DNA of 64,000 bases from Planctomycetota bacterium (GTDB lineage Bacteria > Planctomycetota > UBA8742 > UBA2392): positions 1-64,000 of the forward strand of contig JADZFR010000006.1 in the NCBI GenBank assembly GCA_020849795.1, given 5' to 3'. The notes under the pieces are model-generated. The model saw only the letters and a program-made list of their open reading frames with translations, had not been told where the DNA came from and ran no database searches. Numbering within the stretch: position 1 is the first letter of the stretch; each line of letters begins with the position of its first letter. A program made the translations under genes and the position numbers. Positions 32,044-40,084 of the stretch are shown one piece after another.

Positions 32044-34134
32044 ATGCCAATCAATCTTCGATACGGTCAACAGGCGGTCGCGCGCGGGTTTCTTACGCCA
32101 CAGCGGCTGCAGACGGTACTGGCGAAACAGCAACAGCTGGAAAGCCAGGGCAAAAAGGTCAGCGTGCGCATGATCCTGGAGAAGTCAAAACTTCTCAGCG
32201 ACGATCAGCTTACGCAGATTGACCGTGACCTGAACATCAAGGTCGTCAAGAAACGCACCGGCAAGCTGGATCGCCCGGGTGTGGACGCCCGCCGCCAGCA
32301 GCGACCGGCGACCGGGCCCGTGGGCGCGCAGAACTTTGCCGGCGACGCCGTGCCGCAGTTCAGCGGCATGTCCGGCGGAGACCCTGACGCGACAGTGTTT
32401 TCGCCGCCTCCGCCCGAAATGCAGAGCAAGATTCGCAACGAGCGCGAACGCTCAAAGGCCGAGCAGAAACGCAAGCAGGACCAGGAAGCCGCCTCATTCT
32501 TCGGCGACGACAACGCCAGCCCCTTTGGCGGCGACCCGTTCGGCGGCGACGCCATGTCGCCCGAGCCGATGCCGATGCAGCCCATGGGCGGCTTCGGCGA
32601 CGAGATGCAGCCCGAGCCATTCGGCAACGAGATGCAGCCTGAGCCGTTCGGCGGCGGTTTCAATGAAATGCAGCCTGAGCCCATGCACGGTGGGTTCGGC
32701 GGCGACGACCTGCAGCCGCAGGGCGATGGGTTCGGCGATGAGGCGCCGTTCAGCGCGGACCCATTCGGCGCTGAGCCGGAAGAACTGAGCCGCATGGACT
32801 CAAGCCCCAAGCTGTCCAGCCTGCCGGTTGAGTTTGACGGCTTCGGGTCGCCGGAAGATGAAGAGCTGCCGACGATTGGCGCCGGGTTTGACGAAGAACC
32901 GGCCCCGCCGCCTCGGCGCCAGCCCGCACCACAGGCCAAGCCTCAGCGGCCGCAGCAGCCGGCCTACGCGGCGCCGATGAATGACCTAAGCCCTGCGGGT
33001 GACGGGTTTGACGACTTCGGCAACGACATTCGCTCGCCGGAAGAACTTGACGCGGCGCCCAGTCCGGGCGCGCGCGGCGGTGGCAACATTGACGCCACGA
33101 TGTTCAGCCCGCCGCCCCCGGGAATGGGTTCGCCGCGCCAGAAGACGGGCGCGATGGAAAAGACGATGTTCAGCCCGCCGCCGCCGGGTTTCCACCCGCG
33201 CGACCGGCAAGCGGCGCCCGAACCCGAACCCGAGCCCGAGCCGATGGGCGACGAATGGGGCGAGCCGGCCATGGACGAACCGGCAGGCTTCGAAGACGCG
33301 GTTGCAGGCGCGGACATGGACGCCACCGTGTTCAGCCCGCCGCCGCCCGAGTACGAAGAACGCCGCCGCGAAACCGAGCGCAAGCAGGTCAGCGCGCGCG
33401 GCCGCCAGGGTGCGGACGACTTTGGCGAGGTTGACATTCCGGTCGGCAAGCGCATGGACGATGTGCCGACATCACCGTCGCAGGGCGATGACGTGCACCC
33501 GTTGCGCCGCGGCGTGGGCACAAGCAGCAGCAGCGGCGTCAACCGCACCACCTCAAAGCGTCGGCCGGCGCAGCGCTCGCCCAGCAGCCAGGTGCCGGTT
33601 TCCGTGCCTGATGACATCGCCGACGAGTTGCCCAGCGACGACATTGGCGCCGACATTCCTGATGACGTTGCCGAGCCCGCGGGTGTGCCCGGCGGCAAGG
33701 GTGCGGGCAAGTTTCCGCCCAAGGCGCCGAAGGAAGACAAGAAGGAAAAGAAGCACACCGGCAAGCGCGATCTGCCCCGCGACAAAGTCACGGTACCCGA
33801 CGCAGACGGAGAAGAGGGCGGCAAGAAAAAGAAAAGCAAGACCAGTTCGCGCGTCATCCTTCTGTTCCTGCTGTTGCTGGTGATTGTGCTCGGCTTGCTG
33901 ATCACGCCGATTGCGTACCCGACCCACGGCATCGAGCAGCTCGACCAGTTGCGCAACCACCGCAGCGCGGCGCCGATTTACGACTATGTGCAGGACATTT
34001 ACGACACCATCACCGGCCAGCCGCCGCGCCGCAAACCCGGCACCGTGCCGCAGGACCCGATTATCCTGCCCGGCAACGGGCCGGCCGACAATGCGCCGGC
34101 AGACAACTCGCCAGCCGAGAACAGCGGCGGGTAA
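32044..34134 (+). CDS. Disordered single-helix membrane protein with four TxFSPPPP motifs
   Basis: A 696-residue protein. Residues 1-70 resemble the small helical N-domain found in GspE/MshE-type proteins (YGQQAVARGFLTPQRLQTVL). Residues 90-595 are low-complexity and rich in Pro, Asp, Glu and Gly, with tandem EMQPEPF units near 185-220. A motif T-V/M-F-S-P-P-P-P occurs at Thr117, Thr352, Thr374 and Thr428, three times preceded by D-A. A Lys-rich stretch precedes a transmembrane helix at about 602-622, and the C-terminus (Pro/Asn/Ala) would be outside. The long cytoplasmic tail looks like a phosphorylation-controlled scaffold. Confidence 0.75.
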   Translation: MPINLRYGQQAVARGFLTPQRLQTVLAKQQQLESQGKKVSVRMILEKSKLLSDDQLTQIDRDLNIKVVKKRTGKLDRPGVDARRQQRPATGPVGAQNFAGDAVPQFSGMSGGDPDATVFSPPPPEMQSKIRNERERSKAEQKRKQDQEAASFFGDDNASPFGGDPFGGDAMSPEPMPMQPMGGFGDEMQPEPFGNEMQPEPFGGGFNEMQPEPMHGGFGGDDLQPQGDGFGDEAPFSADPFGAEPEELSRMDSSPKLSSLPVEFDGFGSPEDEELPTIGAGFDEEPAPPPRRQPAPQAKPQRPQQPAYAAPMNDLSPAGDGFDDFGNDIRSPEELDAAPSPGARGGGNIDATMFSPPPPGMGSPRQKTGAMEKTMFSPPPPGFHPRDRQAAPEPEPEPEPMGDEWGEPAMDEPAGFEDAVAGADMDATVFSPPPPEYEERRRETERKQVSARGRQGADDFGEVDIPVGKRMDDVPTSPSQGDDVHPLRRGVGTSSSSGVNRTTSKRRPAQRSPSSQVPVSVPDDIADELPSDDIGADIPDDVAEPAGVPGGKGAGKFPPKAPKEDKKEKKHTGKRDLPRDKVTVPDADGEEGGKKKKSKTSSRVILLFLLLLVIVLGLLITPIAYPTHGIEQLDQLRNHRSAAPIYDYVQDIYDTITGQPPRRKPGTVPQDPIILPGNGPADNAPADNSPAENSGG

Positions 34135-34154
34135 GACGCATCCCTGGTCACCCG

Positions 34155-34178
34155 AACGGGCCGGCACGCCGGCCCGTT
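34155..34178 (+). terminator. Hairpin terminator
   Basis: Eleven-base arms AACGGGCCGGC (34155-34165) and GCCGGCCCGTT (34168-34178) lie between the disordered protein and the UDPGP gene; only TTTC follows. Confidence 0.6.
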
Positions 34179-34194
34179 TCAGTAAGAGGCAGGC

Positions 34195-35595
34195 ATGGCA
34201 GACCACGACCAACTTCGCGCCGACTTCGAAACCGCGGGGCAGGGCCACGTGTTTGCATGGTGGGACGAACTGGGCGAGCGGGCGCGGCGCCGCCTGGCGC
34301 GCCAGCTGGCTGCTGTTGACCTGTCAAGACTCCCTGAGCTGCGCGCCGCGGTCAAGGGGCTGACGGCGCCCCACGCCCGGTCGCTTGCGCCCGCCCCGGT
34401 GTTTGAACTTGCCGACCGCCAGTTTCCGTACGCGCTGGCCGACGCCGCGCGCGCCGTGGCACCCATCGGCGACAAGGCCCTGCGCGACGGCCACGTGGCG
34501 GCGCTGCTGGTGGCCGGCGGGCAGGGCACGCGACTGGGCTTTGACGGCCCCAAGGGCTGCCTGCCCGTGCTGCCGCTGACCGGCATGACGCTGTTCGAGG
34601 TGTTCGCCCGCAAACTGCGGCGCGTCGGCCTTGAGCACGGGGTGACCCCGCCGCTGTACGTGATGGTCGGCAGCCACAATGAAAGCGCGACCGTCAACTT
34701 CTGGCAGGACAACCGCTTCTTCGGCCTTGAGCCCGACAACGTGAAGTTCTTTGCCCAGGGCGAAATGCCCGCGCTGGACGCAGACGGCAAGCTGGTGATG
34801 GCGGCGCGCGACGCGCTGTTTACCGGCCCCGACGGCCACGGCGGCGTGCTGCAGGCTTTACACGTCAAGGGCATGCTGGCCGACATGCGCGCGCGCGGCG
34901 TGCGTTGCCTGAGCTATCTGCAGGTTGATAACGCCCAGACGCCGGTGGCGGACAGCGCGTTCCTGGGGTTGCATATCGCGCAGGGCGCAGAGGTCAGCCT
35001 GAAAGTCGTGCGCAAGGTCGACCCCGCCGAGAAGGTCGGCATTTACTGTCTGGATGACGGCGTGCCCGGCATTGTCGAGTACAGCGAATTCAGCCAGGCC
35101 CAAAGCAACGAGCGTGCCGGCAACGATCTCAAGTACTGGGCCGGCAGTATCGCTGTGCATGCCTTCAGCGTGGACTTTCTGGCCCGCCTTGCACAGAATG
35201 GCACTGACCTGCCGCTGCACGCCGCGCACAAGAAAGTCCCGCATGTAGACCGCGACGGCAACGCCATCGAGCCCGCACAGCCGAACGCCTACAAGTTTGA
35301 GCGCTTCATCTTCGACACGATTCCGCTGGCAGGCAACGTGATGTGCCTTGAGGTCCCGCGCGAAGAGCAGTTTCTGCCGGTCAAGAACGCCGACGGCCCC
35401 CACAGCCCCGAGGGCTTCAAGCAGGCGTACCAGAGCTATTTCAGCCGGGCAGTCGAAACCGCCACCGGCAAGCGCCCGCCGGCGATCGAGGTTGACCCCA
35501 TGGCCGCCGAAAACGCCCGGGAAGTGATCGAGCTGGCTGCAAACGCAAAGTGGGACACCACCAAACCACTGCACATCCGTGCACAGGCCGGTTGA
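34195..35595 (+). CDS. UDPGP-family UDP-N-acetylhexosamine pyrophosphorylase
   Basis: A 466-residue protein of the eukaryote-like UDPGP family. AALLVAGGQGTRLGFDGPKGCLPV (about 101-124) is the uridylyl-transfer signature, ending in the catalytic basic pair. VMVGSHNESATVNFWQ, FFAQGEMPALD, GHGGVLQAL and YLQVDNAQTPVADSAFLG match UAP1/QRI1-type enzymes. It would make UDP-GlcNAc or UDP-GalNAc from the sugar 1-phosphate and UTP. GAGG before the ATG is a modest Shine-Dalgarno. It converges with the small membrane protein gene. Confidence 0.87.
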   Translation: MADHDQLRADFETAGQGHVFAWWDELGERARRRLARQLAAVDLSRLPELRAAVKGLTAPHARSLAPAPVFELADRQFPYALADAARAVAPIGDKALRDGHVAALLVAGGQGTRLGFDGPKGCLPVLPLTGMTLFEVFARKLRRVGLEHGVTPPLYVMVGSHNESATVNFWQDNRFFGLEPDNVKFFAQGEMPALDADGKLVMAARDALFTGPDGHGGVLQALHVKGMLADMRARGVRCLSYLQVDNAQTPVADSAFLGLHIAQGAEVSLKVVRKVDPAEKVGIYCLDDGVPGIVEYSEFSQAQSNERAGNDLKYWAGSIAVHAFSVDFLARLAQNGTDLPLHAAHKKVPHVDRDGNAIEPAQPNAYKFERFIFDTIPLAGNVMCLEVPREEQFLPVKNADGPHSPEGFKQAYQSYFSRAVETATGKRPPAIEVDPMAAENAREVIELAANAKWDTTKPLHIRAQAG

Positions 35596-35601
35596 ACGCC
35601 T

Positions 35602-36255
35602 TTACCTTACCTTGGGCTTCTTGCGTTTCTTCTTCTCGCCTTGCTGGCGCGCGGTCTTGGCGGGCTTCTGGCGAAACCCCGGGCGGCCCTGCACCTCGTT
35701 CACGTCCACAACCTTGCCGTCTTCAGTCATGGCCGGCTTGCCGCCGGCTTTGCGGATCACGTTGGCCTGCTGGTAGCGCATCATGATGTCCTGCATGCTC
35801 TGGCCCTGCTCGATCAGGTAATGCAGGTCGCGCAGGTGCGTGCGCAGGCCCAGCCAGAAGAACACCAGTACCACGCCGCACACGGCGATGCCCGCGCTGC
35901 GCACGGTCAGCGAGTGATACGTTTCGAAATCCTGCGGGCTGAAGGTTGTCGCGTAGGCCACGCTGAGCGCGAACACAATCGCCGCGCCGCTGATCAGGTT
36001 GGCCGCCATCCCGTCGCGCAGAAAGCCCATCCACGCGATTGCCAGCAGCGTCATCGGCAGCGTGATCAGCAGGCTCAGCCATGGGCCGATGTTGACGTAC
36101 ACGCCCGAGAGCTCCAGCACTGAGGGCAACGCGACCACCAGTATTACCAGCACGCTGAGAATGGCAGCCGCGCGCTTGGCCTTGAACGGGATCGGCCGGG
36201 GCACGCGCTTGCCCTGCGCGTCTTCGCGCTCATAGGTGGCAGAGGGCTTGGTCAT
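35602..36255 (-). CDS. Four-helix membrane protein of unknown function
   Basis: A 217-residue protein from the ATG at 36255, chosen because it clears the upstream Nif3 gene ending at 36269; an in-frame ATG at 36303 would overlap it. Four hydrophobic helices lie at about 32-52, 58-78, 84-105 and 118-138. The C-terminus is soluble and ends in a strongly basic tail (QGEKKKRKKPKVR) that could touch nucleic acid or phospholipid. I know of no family. Confidence 0.7.
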   Translation of the reverse strand: MTKPSATYEREDAQGKRVPRPIPFKAKRAAAILSVLVILVVALPSVLELSGVYVNIGPWLSLLITLPMTLLAIAWMGFLRDGMAANLISGAAIVFALSVAYATTFSPQDFETYHSLTVRSAGIAVCGVVLVFFWLGLRTHLRDLHYLIEQGQSMQDIMMRYQQANVIRKAGGKPAMTEDGKVVDVNEVQGRPGFRQKPAKTARQQGEKKKRKKPKVR

Positions 36256-36268
36256 TTGCCGCGCGAGC

Positions 36269-37369
36269 TTACGGGCGGCGCCAGAGTTCGGGTCCACGTT
36301 CACTTACTTTCGTTTTCAGGTCCTGGTGCTGCCCGGTGATCAGCTTCGCCAGCTTCGGCCAGTGAAGTTGCTCAAGCGTATAGTGGTCTGTCTCGACTAG
36401 CGCCATGCCCTTGTGCGCCGCTGCCAGCCCCAGGTGATGCTTGATCTCGGCGGTAAGGTACACGTCGGCGCCGGCGCTGATGGCGTTGGGCAGAAAGTCC
36501 GCGCCCGCGCCGCTGCACAGGGCGACCTTGCGGATCGGCTTGGCGTCATCGCCAAGTACGCGGGTCACCAGTATCCCCAGCGCCTGCACGCGCTTGACGA
36601 ACTCGCTGAACGGTTCAGGTGTTTCAAGCCTGCCGATGCGCGCCAGGCCCGTGCCTTTTTCCTTGTTGTGCAGCGGGACCAGGTCGTAGGCGACTTCTTC
36701 ATAGGGGTGCGCTTCGTGCAGCGCGCCGATCACGCGGCCCGCGATTTCGCGCCGCAGGATGACCTCGAGCCTGACTTCGCTGGCGTGCTCCAGCTTGCCG
36801 GGCGTGCCGCTGAACGGGTTGGTGCGCCCTTCCACCGGCAGGAACGTGCCCTGGCCGGGCGTGCTGAACGTGCATTGCTCGTAATTGCCGATCACGCCCG
36901 CGCCCTGCGCGCACAACGCGGCGCGGACTTTGTCGGCGTGGTCGGGCGGTACGAAGACCGCAAGCTTGAAAAAGCGCTCGTGGCCGCTGTCGACCAGCGG
37001 CTTCGTATCAACCAGTTCCAGCGACTCACACAGGGTGTCGTTGAGGCCACCTGCGGCCGAATCCAGGTTGGTGTGCAGCGACACCAGATGGATGCCGTGT
37101 TTCAGCGCCTTGGCAATCAAGCCGCCTTGAAGCTCGGCGGCGTTGATGCGCTTGACTGCCCGAAAGATCAGCGGGTGATGCGTGACCAGCACGTTGCACT
37201 GTTCGGCAATGGCTTCATCCAGCACATCGTGGGTCACATCCAGGCAGAACAGCACGCCTGAAACGTCGGCTTTGCTGTCGCCGACGATCAGCCCGACGTT
37301 GTCCCACTCTTCGGCCAACGCGAAGGGGTACAAGCGGTCAAAGAAGTCAACGAGGGTCGCAACCTTCAT
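36269..37369 (-). CDS. Nif3-like dinuclear metal centre protein
   Basis: A 366-residue protein, the longer form with an inserted middle domain as in YqfO. EEWDNVGLIVGD (20-31), VTHHPLIFRAVKRI (near 62-75) and HTNLDSAAGGLND (about 99-111) carry N-terminal metal ligands, and C-terminal YLTAEIKHHLGLAA plus ETDHYTLEQ provide the rest. Family proteins are hexameric toroids with two metals. They are often annotated as GTP cyclohydrolase I type 2, but their function is not settled. TATGCT ends 6 bases before the ATG, supporting this start. Confidence 0.9.
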   Translation of the reverse strand: MKVATLVDFFDRLYPFALAEEWDNVGLIVGDSKADVSGVLFCLDVTHDVLDEAIAEQCNVLVTHHPLIFRAVKRINAAELQGGLIAKALKHGIHLVSLHTNLDSAAGGLNDTLCESLELVDTKPLVDSGHERFFKLAVFVPPDHADKVRAALCAQGAGVIGNYEQCTFSTPGQGTFLPVEGRTNPFSGTPGKLEHASEVRLEVILRREIAGRVIGALHEAHPYEEVAYDLVPLHNKEKGTGLARIGRLETPEPFSEFVKRVQALGILVTRVLGDDAKPIRKVALCSGAGADFLPNAISAGADVYLTAEIKHHLGLAAAHKGMALVETDHYTLEQLHWPKLAKLITGQHQDLKTKVSERGPELWRRP

Positions 37370-37485
37370 GGCGGAAGCATAGCAACGGGCGCCGCGCGGG
37401 GTACGGGCGGCGACCGGCATGCCTTGAGCGAAAACCTAGGCGGGGGACTCGGCCCGCAACTCCTGTCTGTCCCCTGGAACCACGC

Positions 37486-37491
37486 TATGCT
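37486..37491 (+). promoter_or_regulatory. -10 box of the leaderless modABC transcript
   Basis: TATGCT ends 7 bases before the modA ATG at 37499. No ModE-like palindrome was recognised nearby. Confidence 0.5.
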
Positions 37492-37498
37492 TGCGCCC

Positions 37499-38278
37499 AT
37501 GCGTACCCTGATCTGCCTGGCATTGTTGCTTGCCGCATGCGGCGGCGGGACCAACAGCCCCGGCGCGCAACGGGTGCTCCGCGTGGCTGCCGCGTCGGAC
37601 CTGAAATTCGCACTCGATGCCGTCGTGGCCGAGTTCGAGGCCGCGCACCCGGACGTCGATGTGCGCGTCACCTACGGCTCGTCGGGAAATTTTCACGCGC
37701 AGCTCACGCAGAAGGCCCCGTTCGACCTGTATTTCTCGGCCGACATCGGCTATCCGCGAAAGCTGGTCGATGCCGGCGTGGCCGACAAAGACACGTTGTT
37801 CGAGTATGCCGTCGGGCGCATCGTGATCTGGGTGCCGAACAACAGCCCGATCGATGTCGAGAAGCTCAAGCATGAATCCCTGCTGCACGAATCTGCCCGC
37901 AAAGTCGCCATCGCCAACCCCGCCCACGCCCCCTATGGCCGCGCGGCTGAAGCCGCCATGCGCGATCTTGGCGTGTACGATGCAGTGAAAGACCGGCTGG
38001 TTCTGGGCGAGAACATCGCCCAGACGGCCCAGTTCATTGACTCCGGCGCCGCTGACATCGGGATCATCGCGCTGTCGCTGGCAATCGCGCCTGAAATGAA
38101 AGAAAGGGGCAGTTACTGGGAAGTCCCGCTCAAGCACTTCCCGCGCATGCTGCAGGGCGGGGTCATCCCGAGCCACGCCGAGTACCCCGCGGATGCAAAG
38201 TTGCTGCGAGACTTCGTGACTTCCGAAGCCGGCCGTGCGATTCTGCGCGAGTACGGTTTCTACATGCCGGAAGACTAA
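37499..38278 (+). CDS. modA: Molybdate ABC transporter substrate-binding lipoprotein
   Basis: A 259-residue protein with a lipobox (LLAAC, Cys14). VLRVAAASDLKFALDAVVAEFE, TYGSSGNFHAQLTQKAPFDLYFSAD and the NPAHAPYGRAAEAAM region match ModA, with the oxyanion contacts in A-S-D-L and S-S-G-N. It binds molybdate or tungstate in the periplasm and delivers it to ModBC. An ATG 12 bases upstream (37487) is possible, but TATGCT overlaps it, so 37499 is preferred. The stop overlaps the modB start. Confidence 0.9.
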   Translation: MRTLICLALLLAACGGGTNSPGAQRVLRVAAASDLKFALDAVVAEFEAAHPDVDVRVTYGSSGNFHAQLTQKAPFDLYFSADIGYPRKLVDAGVADKDTLFEYAVGRIVIWVPNNSPIDVEKLKHESLLHESARKVAIANPAHAPYGRAAEAAMRDLGVYDAVKDRLVLGENIAQTAQFIDSGAADIGIIALSLAIAPEMKERGSYWEVPLKHFPRMLQGGVIPSHAEYPADAKLLRDFVTSEAGRAILREYGFYMPED

Positions 38279-38940
38279 TGGACTGGCAGGCGATCTGGCT
38301 TACCGCAAAGCTGGCGGGCATCACTACGTTGATCCTGGCCGCGACCGGCATTCCACTGGCGTGGTGGCTTGCCCGCGCTCGCAAGCGCTACACGTTTCTG
38401 GTGGACGCGCTGGTCGGCTTGCCGATGGTGCTGCCGCCGACGGTGCTTGGCTTCTACGTGCTGGTGGCACTGGGGCCGCACAGCCCGGTGGGCAGCCTGT
38501 ACGAGAGCTTTGCCGGGCACATCCTGCCGTTTACGTTTGAAAGCCTGGTGATCGCCAGCGTGTTGTACAGCCTGCCATTTGCGGTGCGGCCGTTCACAGC
38601 GGCCTTTGCGGGAGTGGATGGGAGGCTGCTGGAAATTTCGCGCAGCCTGGGGCGCGGGCCGCTGTACACATTCGGCCGGGTGGCGATGCCGCTTTCGGCA
38701 CCGGGGGTGATCAGCGGGCTGGTGCTGGCGTTTGTGCACACGGTCGGCGAGTTCGGCGTAGTGTTGATGGTCGGCGGCAACATCGCCGGCGAAACGCGCA
38801 CCATCAGCATCAGCCTTTACGACGACGTGCAGTCGCTGGACTACGCGCGCGCGCATTACACAGCGGCGGTACTGCTTGCGTTTTCGTTTGTCGCGTTGTG
38901 CGTCACATATGCGCTGCAGCCGAAGGGACGGCAACTGTGA
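38278..38940 (+). CDS. modB: Molybdate ABC transporter permease
   Basis: A 220-residue protein with five or six membrane helices. Near the C-terminal half the ABC permease loop is present (EISRSLGRGPLYTFGRVAMPLSAPGVISGLVLAF), with the EAA motif modified to E-I-S-R-S-L-G. The QAIWLTAKLAGITTLILAATG start is typical of ModB. The ATG shares its A with the modA stop, and the modB stop overlaps the modC start (TGATG), so the three genes form one coupled operon. Confidence 0.92.
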   Translation: MDWQAIWLTAKLAGITTLILAATGIPLAWWLARARKRYTFLVDALVGLPMVLPPTVLGFYVLVALGPHSPVGSLYESFAGHILPFTFESLVIASVLYSLPFAVRPFTAAFAGVDGRLLEISRSLGRGPLYTFGRVAMPLSAPGVISGLVLAFVHTVGEFGVVLMVGGNIAGETRTISISLYDDVQSLDYARAHYTAAVLLAFSFVALCVTYALQPKGRQL

Positions 38941-40010
38941 TGCTGCAAGCGCGCATTGTGCACCGTCAGGGGCGCTTCACGCTGGACGTGAAGCTGGAAA
39001 GCAACGGGCCGGTGCTGGGCGTGTTCGGCGCCAGCGGTTGCGGAAAGACCACGTTGCTGCATTGCATTGCCGGCTTGGTCAAGCCGCGTGAAGCGCGCAT
39101 CGAAGTGCGCACGCGCACGGTATGCAATCGCCCCGGCGGTATGTGGGTGCCGCCCGAGCGCCGCAATTGCGCGCTGGTGACGCAGGAGCCGCTGCTGTTT
39201 CCGCATATCAGCGTGCGCGGCAACCTGGCCTATGCGCGCGGCGCGATGGACGAACTTGAAAGCGATGGCGGCTGGAAGATCGTGGAAGTCCTGCGACTGA
39301 AGCCGCTGCTCGACCGCAAACCTGGCGGGCTCAGCGGCGGCGAAAAGCAGCGTGTGGCGTTGGGCCGTGCATTGCTCAGCAAGCCTGACCTGTTGCTGCT
39401 GGACGAGCCAACCAGCAGCCTGGATGCCGAGCTTGCGCGCGACGTGTTGTCGCTGCTGCTGCGCGTGAAGCACGACCTGAAAGTGCCGATGGTGTTCGTG
39501 ACGCACAAAGCGCCGGAGTTGCTGGCGCTGGCCGACGACTGTGCGGTGCTTGAGCAGGGTAGCGTCGTCGCGCACGGCCCGCCGGCTGAAGTCCTGCGCA
39601 AGCCGCGTACGATCGGCGTGGCCAACCTGGTCGGTGTGGACAACCTGTTGCGCCTGCGCGTGTTGCGCCACGACGAGCCGGGCGGCGTGACGATTCTCGA
39701 CATGGGCGGCGTCGAACTGGCAGCACCGTTGTGCGACATTGAGTCGGGAAGTCATGCCAGCATTGGTATCTATGCCGACGAGATCATGCTCTGCCTCGAA
39801 AAGCCGGCCGGCCTCAGCGCGCGCAATGCGCTGGCCTGCACCGTCACGCAAGTCGACGAAGTTGGGCGCGAAGTGCTGGTGCGCCTGCGTGCCGGCACGA
39901 ACGATCTGCTTGCGCGCATCACGCCGGCTGCGGCGGCCGAGTTGAAGCTGGCAGGCGATTCGCGCGCCGTTGCGGTAGTCAAGACTGCGGCGTGCCACCT
40001 GCTGGGATAA
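38940..40010 (+). CDS. modC: Molybdate ABC transporter ATP-binding protein
   Basis: A 356-residue ATPase. FGASGCGKTTLLHCI (about 29-43) is Walker A, LSGGEKQRVALGRALL the ABC signature, LLLLDEPTSSLDAE Walker B, and VTHK the switch histidine. The last 120 residues are an accessory TOBE/Mop-type domain (CTVTQVDEVGREVLVRL) that binds oxyanion in ModC proteins. The start overlaps the modB stop. A hairpin follows the stop. Confidence 0.92.
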   Translation: MLQARIVHRQGRFTLDVKLESNGPVLGVFGASGCGKTTLLHCIAGLVKPREARIEVRTRTVCNRPGGMWVPPERRNCALVTQEPLLFPHISVRGNLAYARGAMDELESDGGWKIVEVLRLKPLLDRKPGGLSGGEKQRVALGRALLSKPDLLLLDEPTSSLDAELARDVLSLLLRVKHDLKVPMVFVTHKAPELLALADDCAVLEQGSVVAHGPPAEVLRKPRTIGVANLVGVDNLLRLRVLRHDEPGGVTILDMGGVELAAPLCDIESGSHASIGIYADEIMLCLEKPAGLSARNALACTVTQVDEVGREVLVRLRAGTNDLLARITPAAAAELKLAGDSRAVAVVKTAACHLLG

Positions 40011-40031
40011 CCTCGAGCAGCAGCACGAGAG

Positions 40032-40051
40032 AGCCCGGCTTTCGCCGGGCT
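40032..40051. terminator. Bidirectional hairpin between modC and pepA
   Basis: AGCCCGGC-TTTC-GCCGGGCT lies between the converging modC and aminopeptidase genes and can serve both. There is no clear T-tract. Confidence 0.5.
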
Positions 40052-40084
40052 TGGGGTCACTCGCGGGCGATACTGCCATCGCGC

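Noticed and set aside
32560..32700. Tandem EMQPEPF codon repeat as a phase-variable tract
   Set aside because: The nucleotide units differ at several positions and keep frame; it is a protein-level repeat, not a slippage-prone simple repeat.
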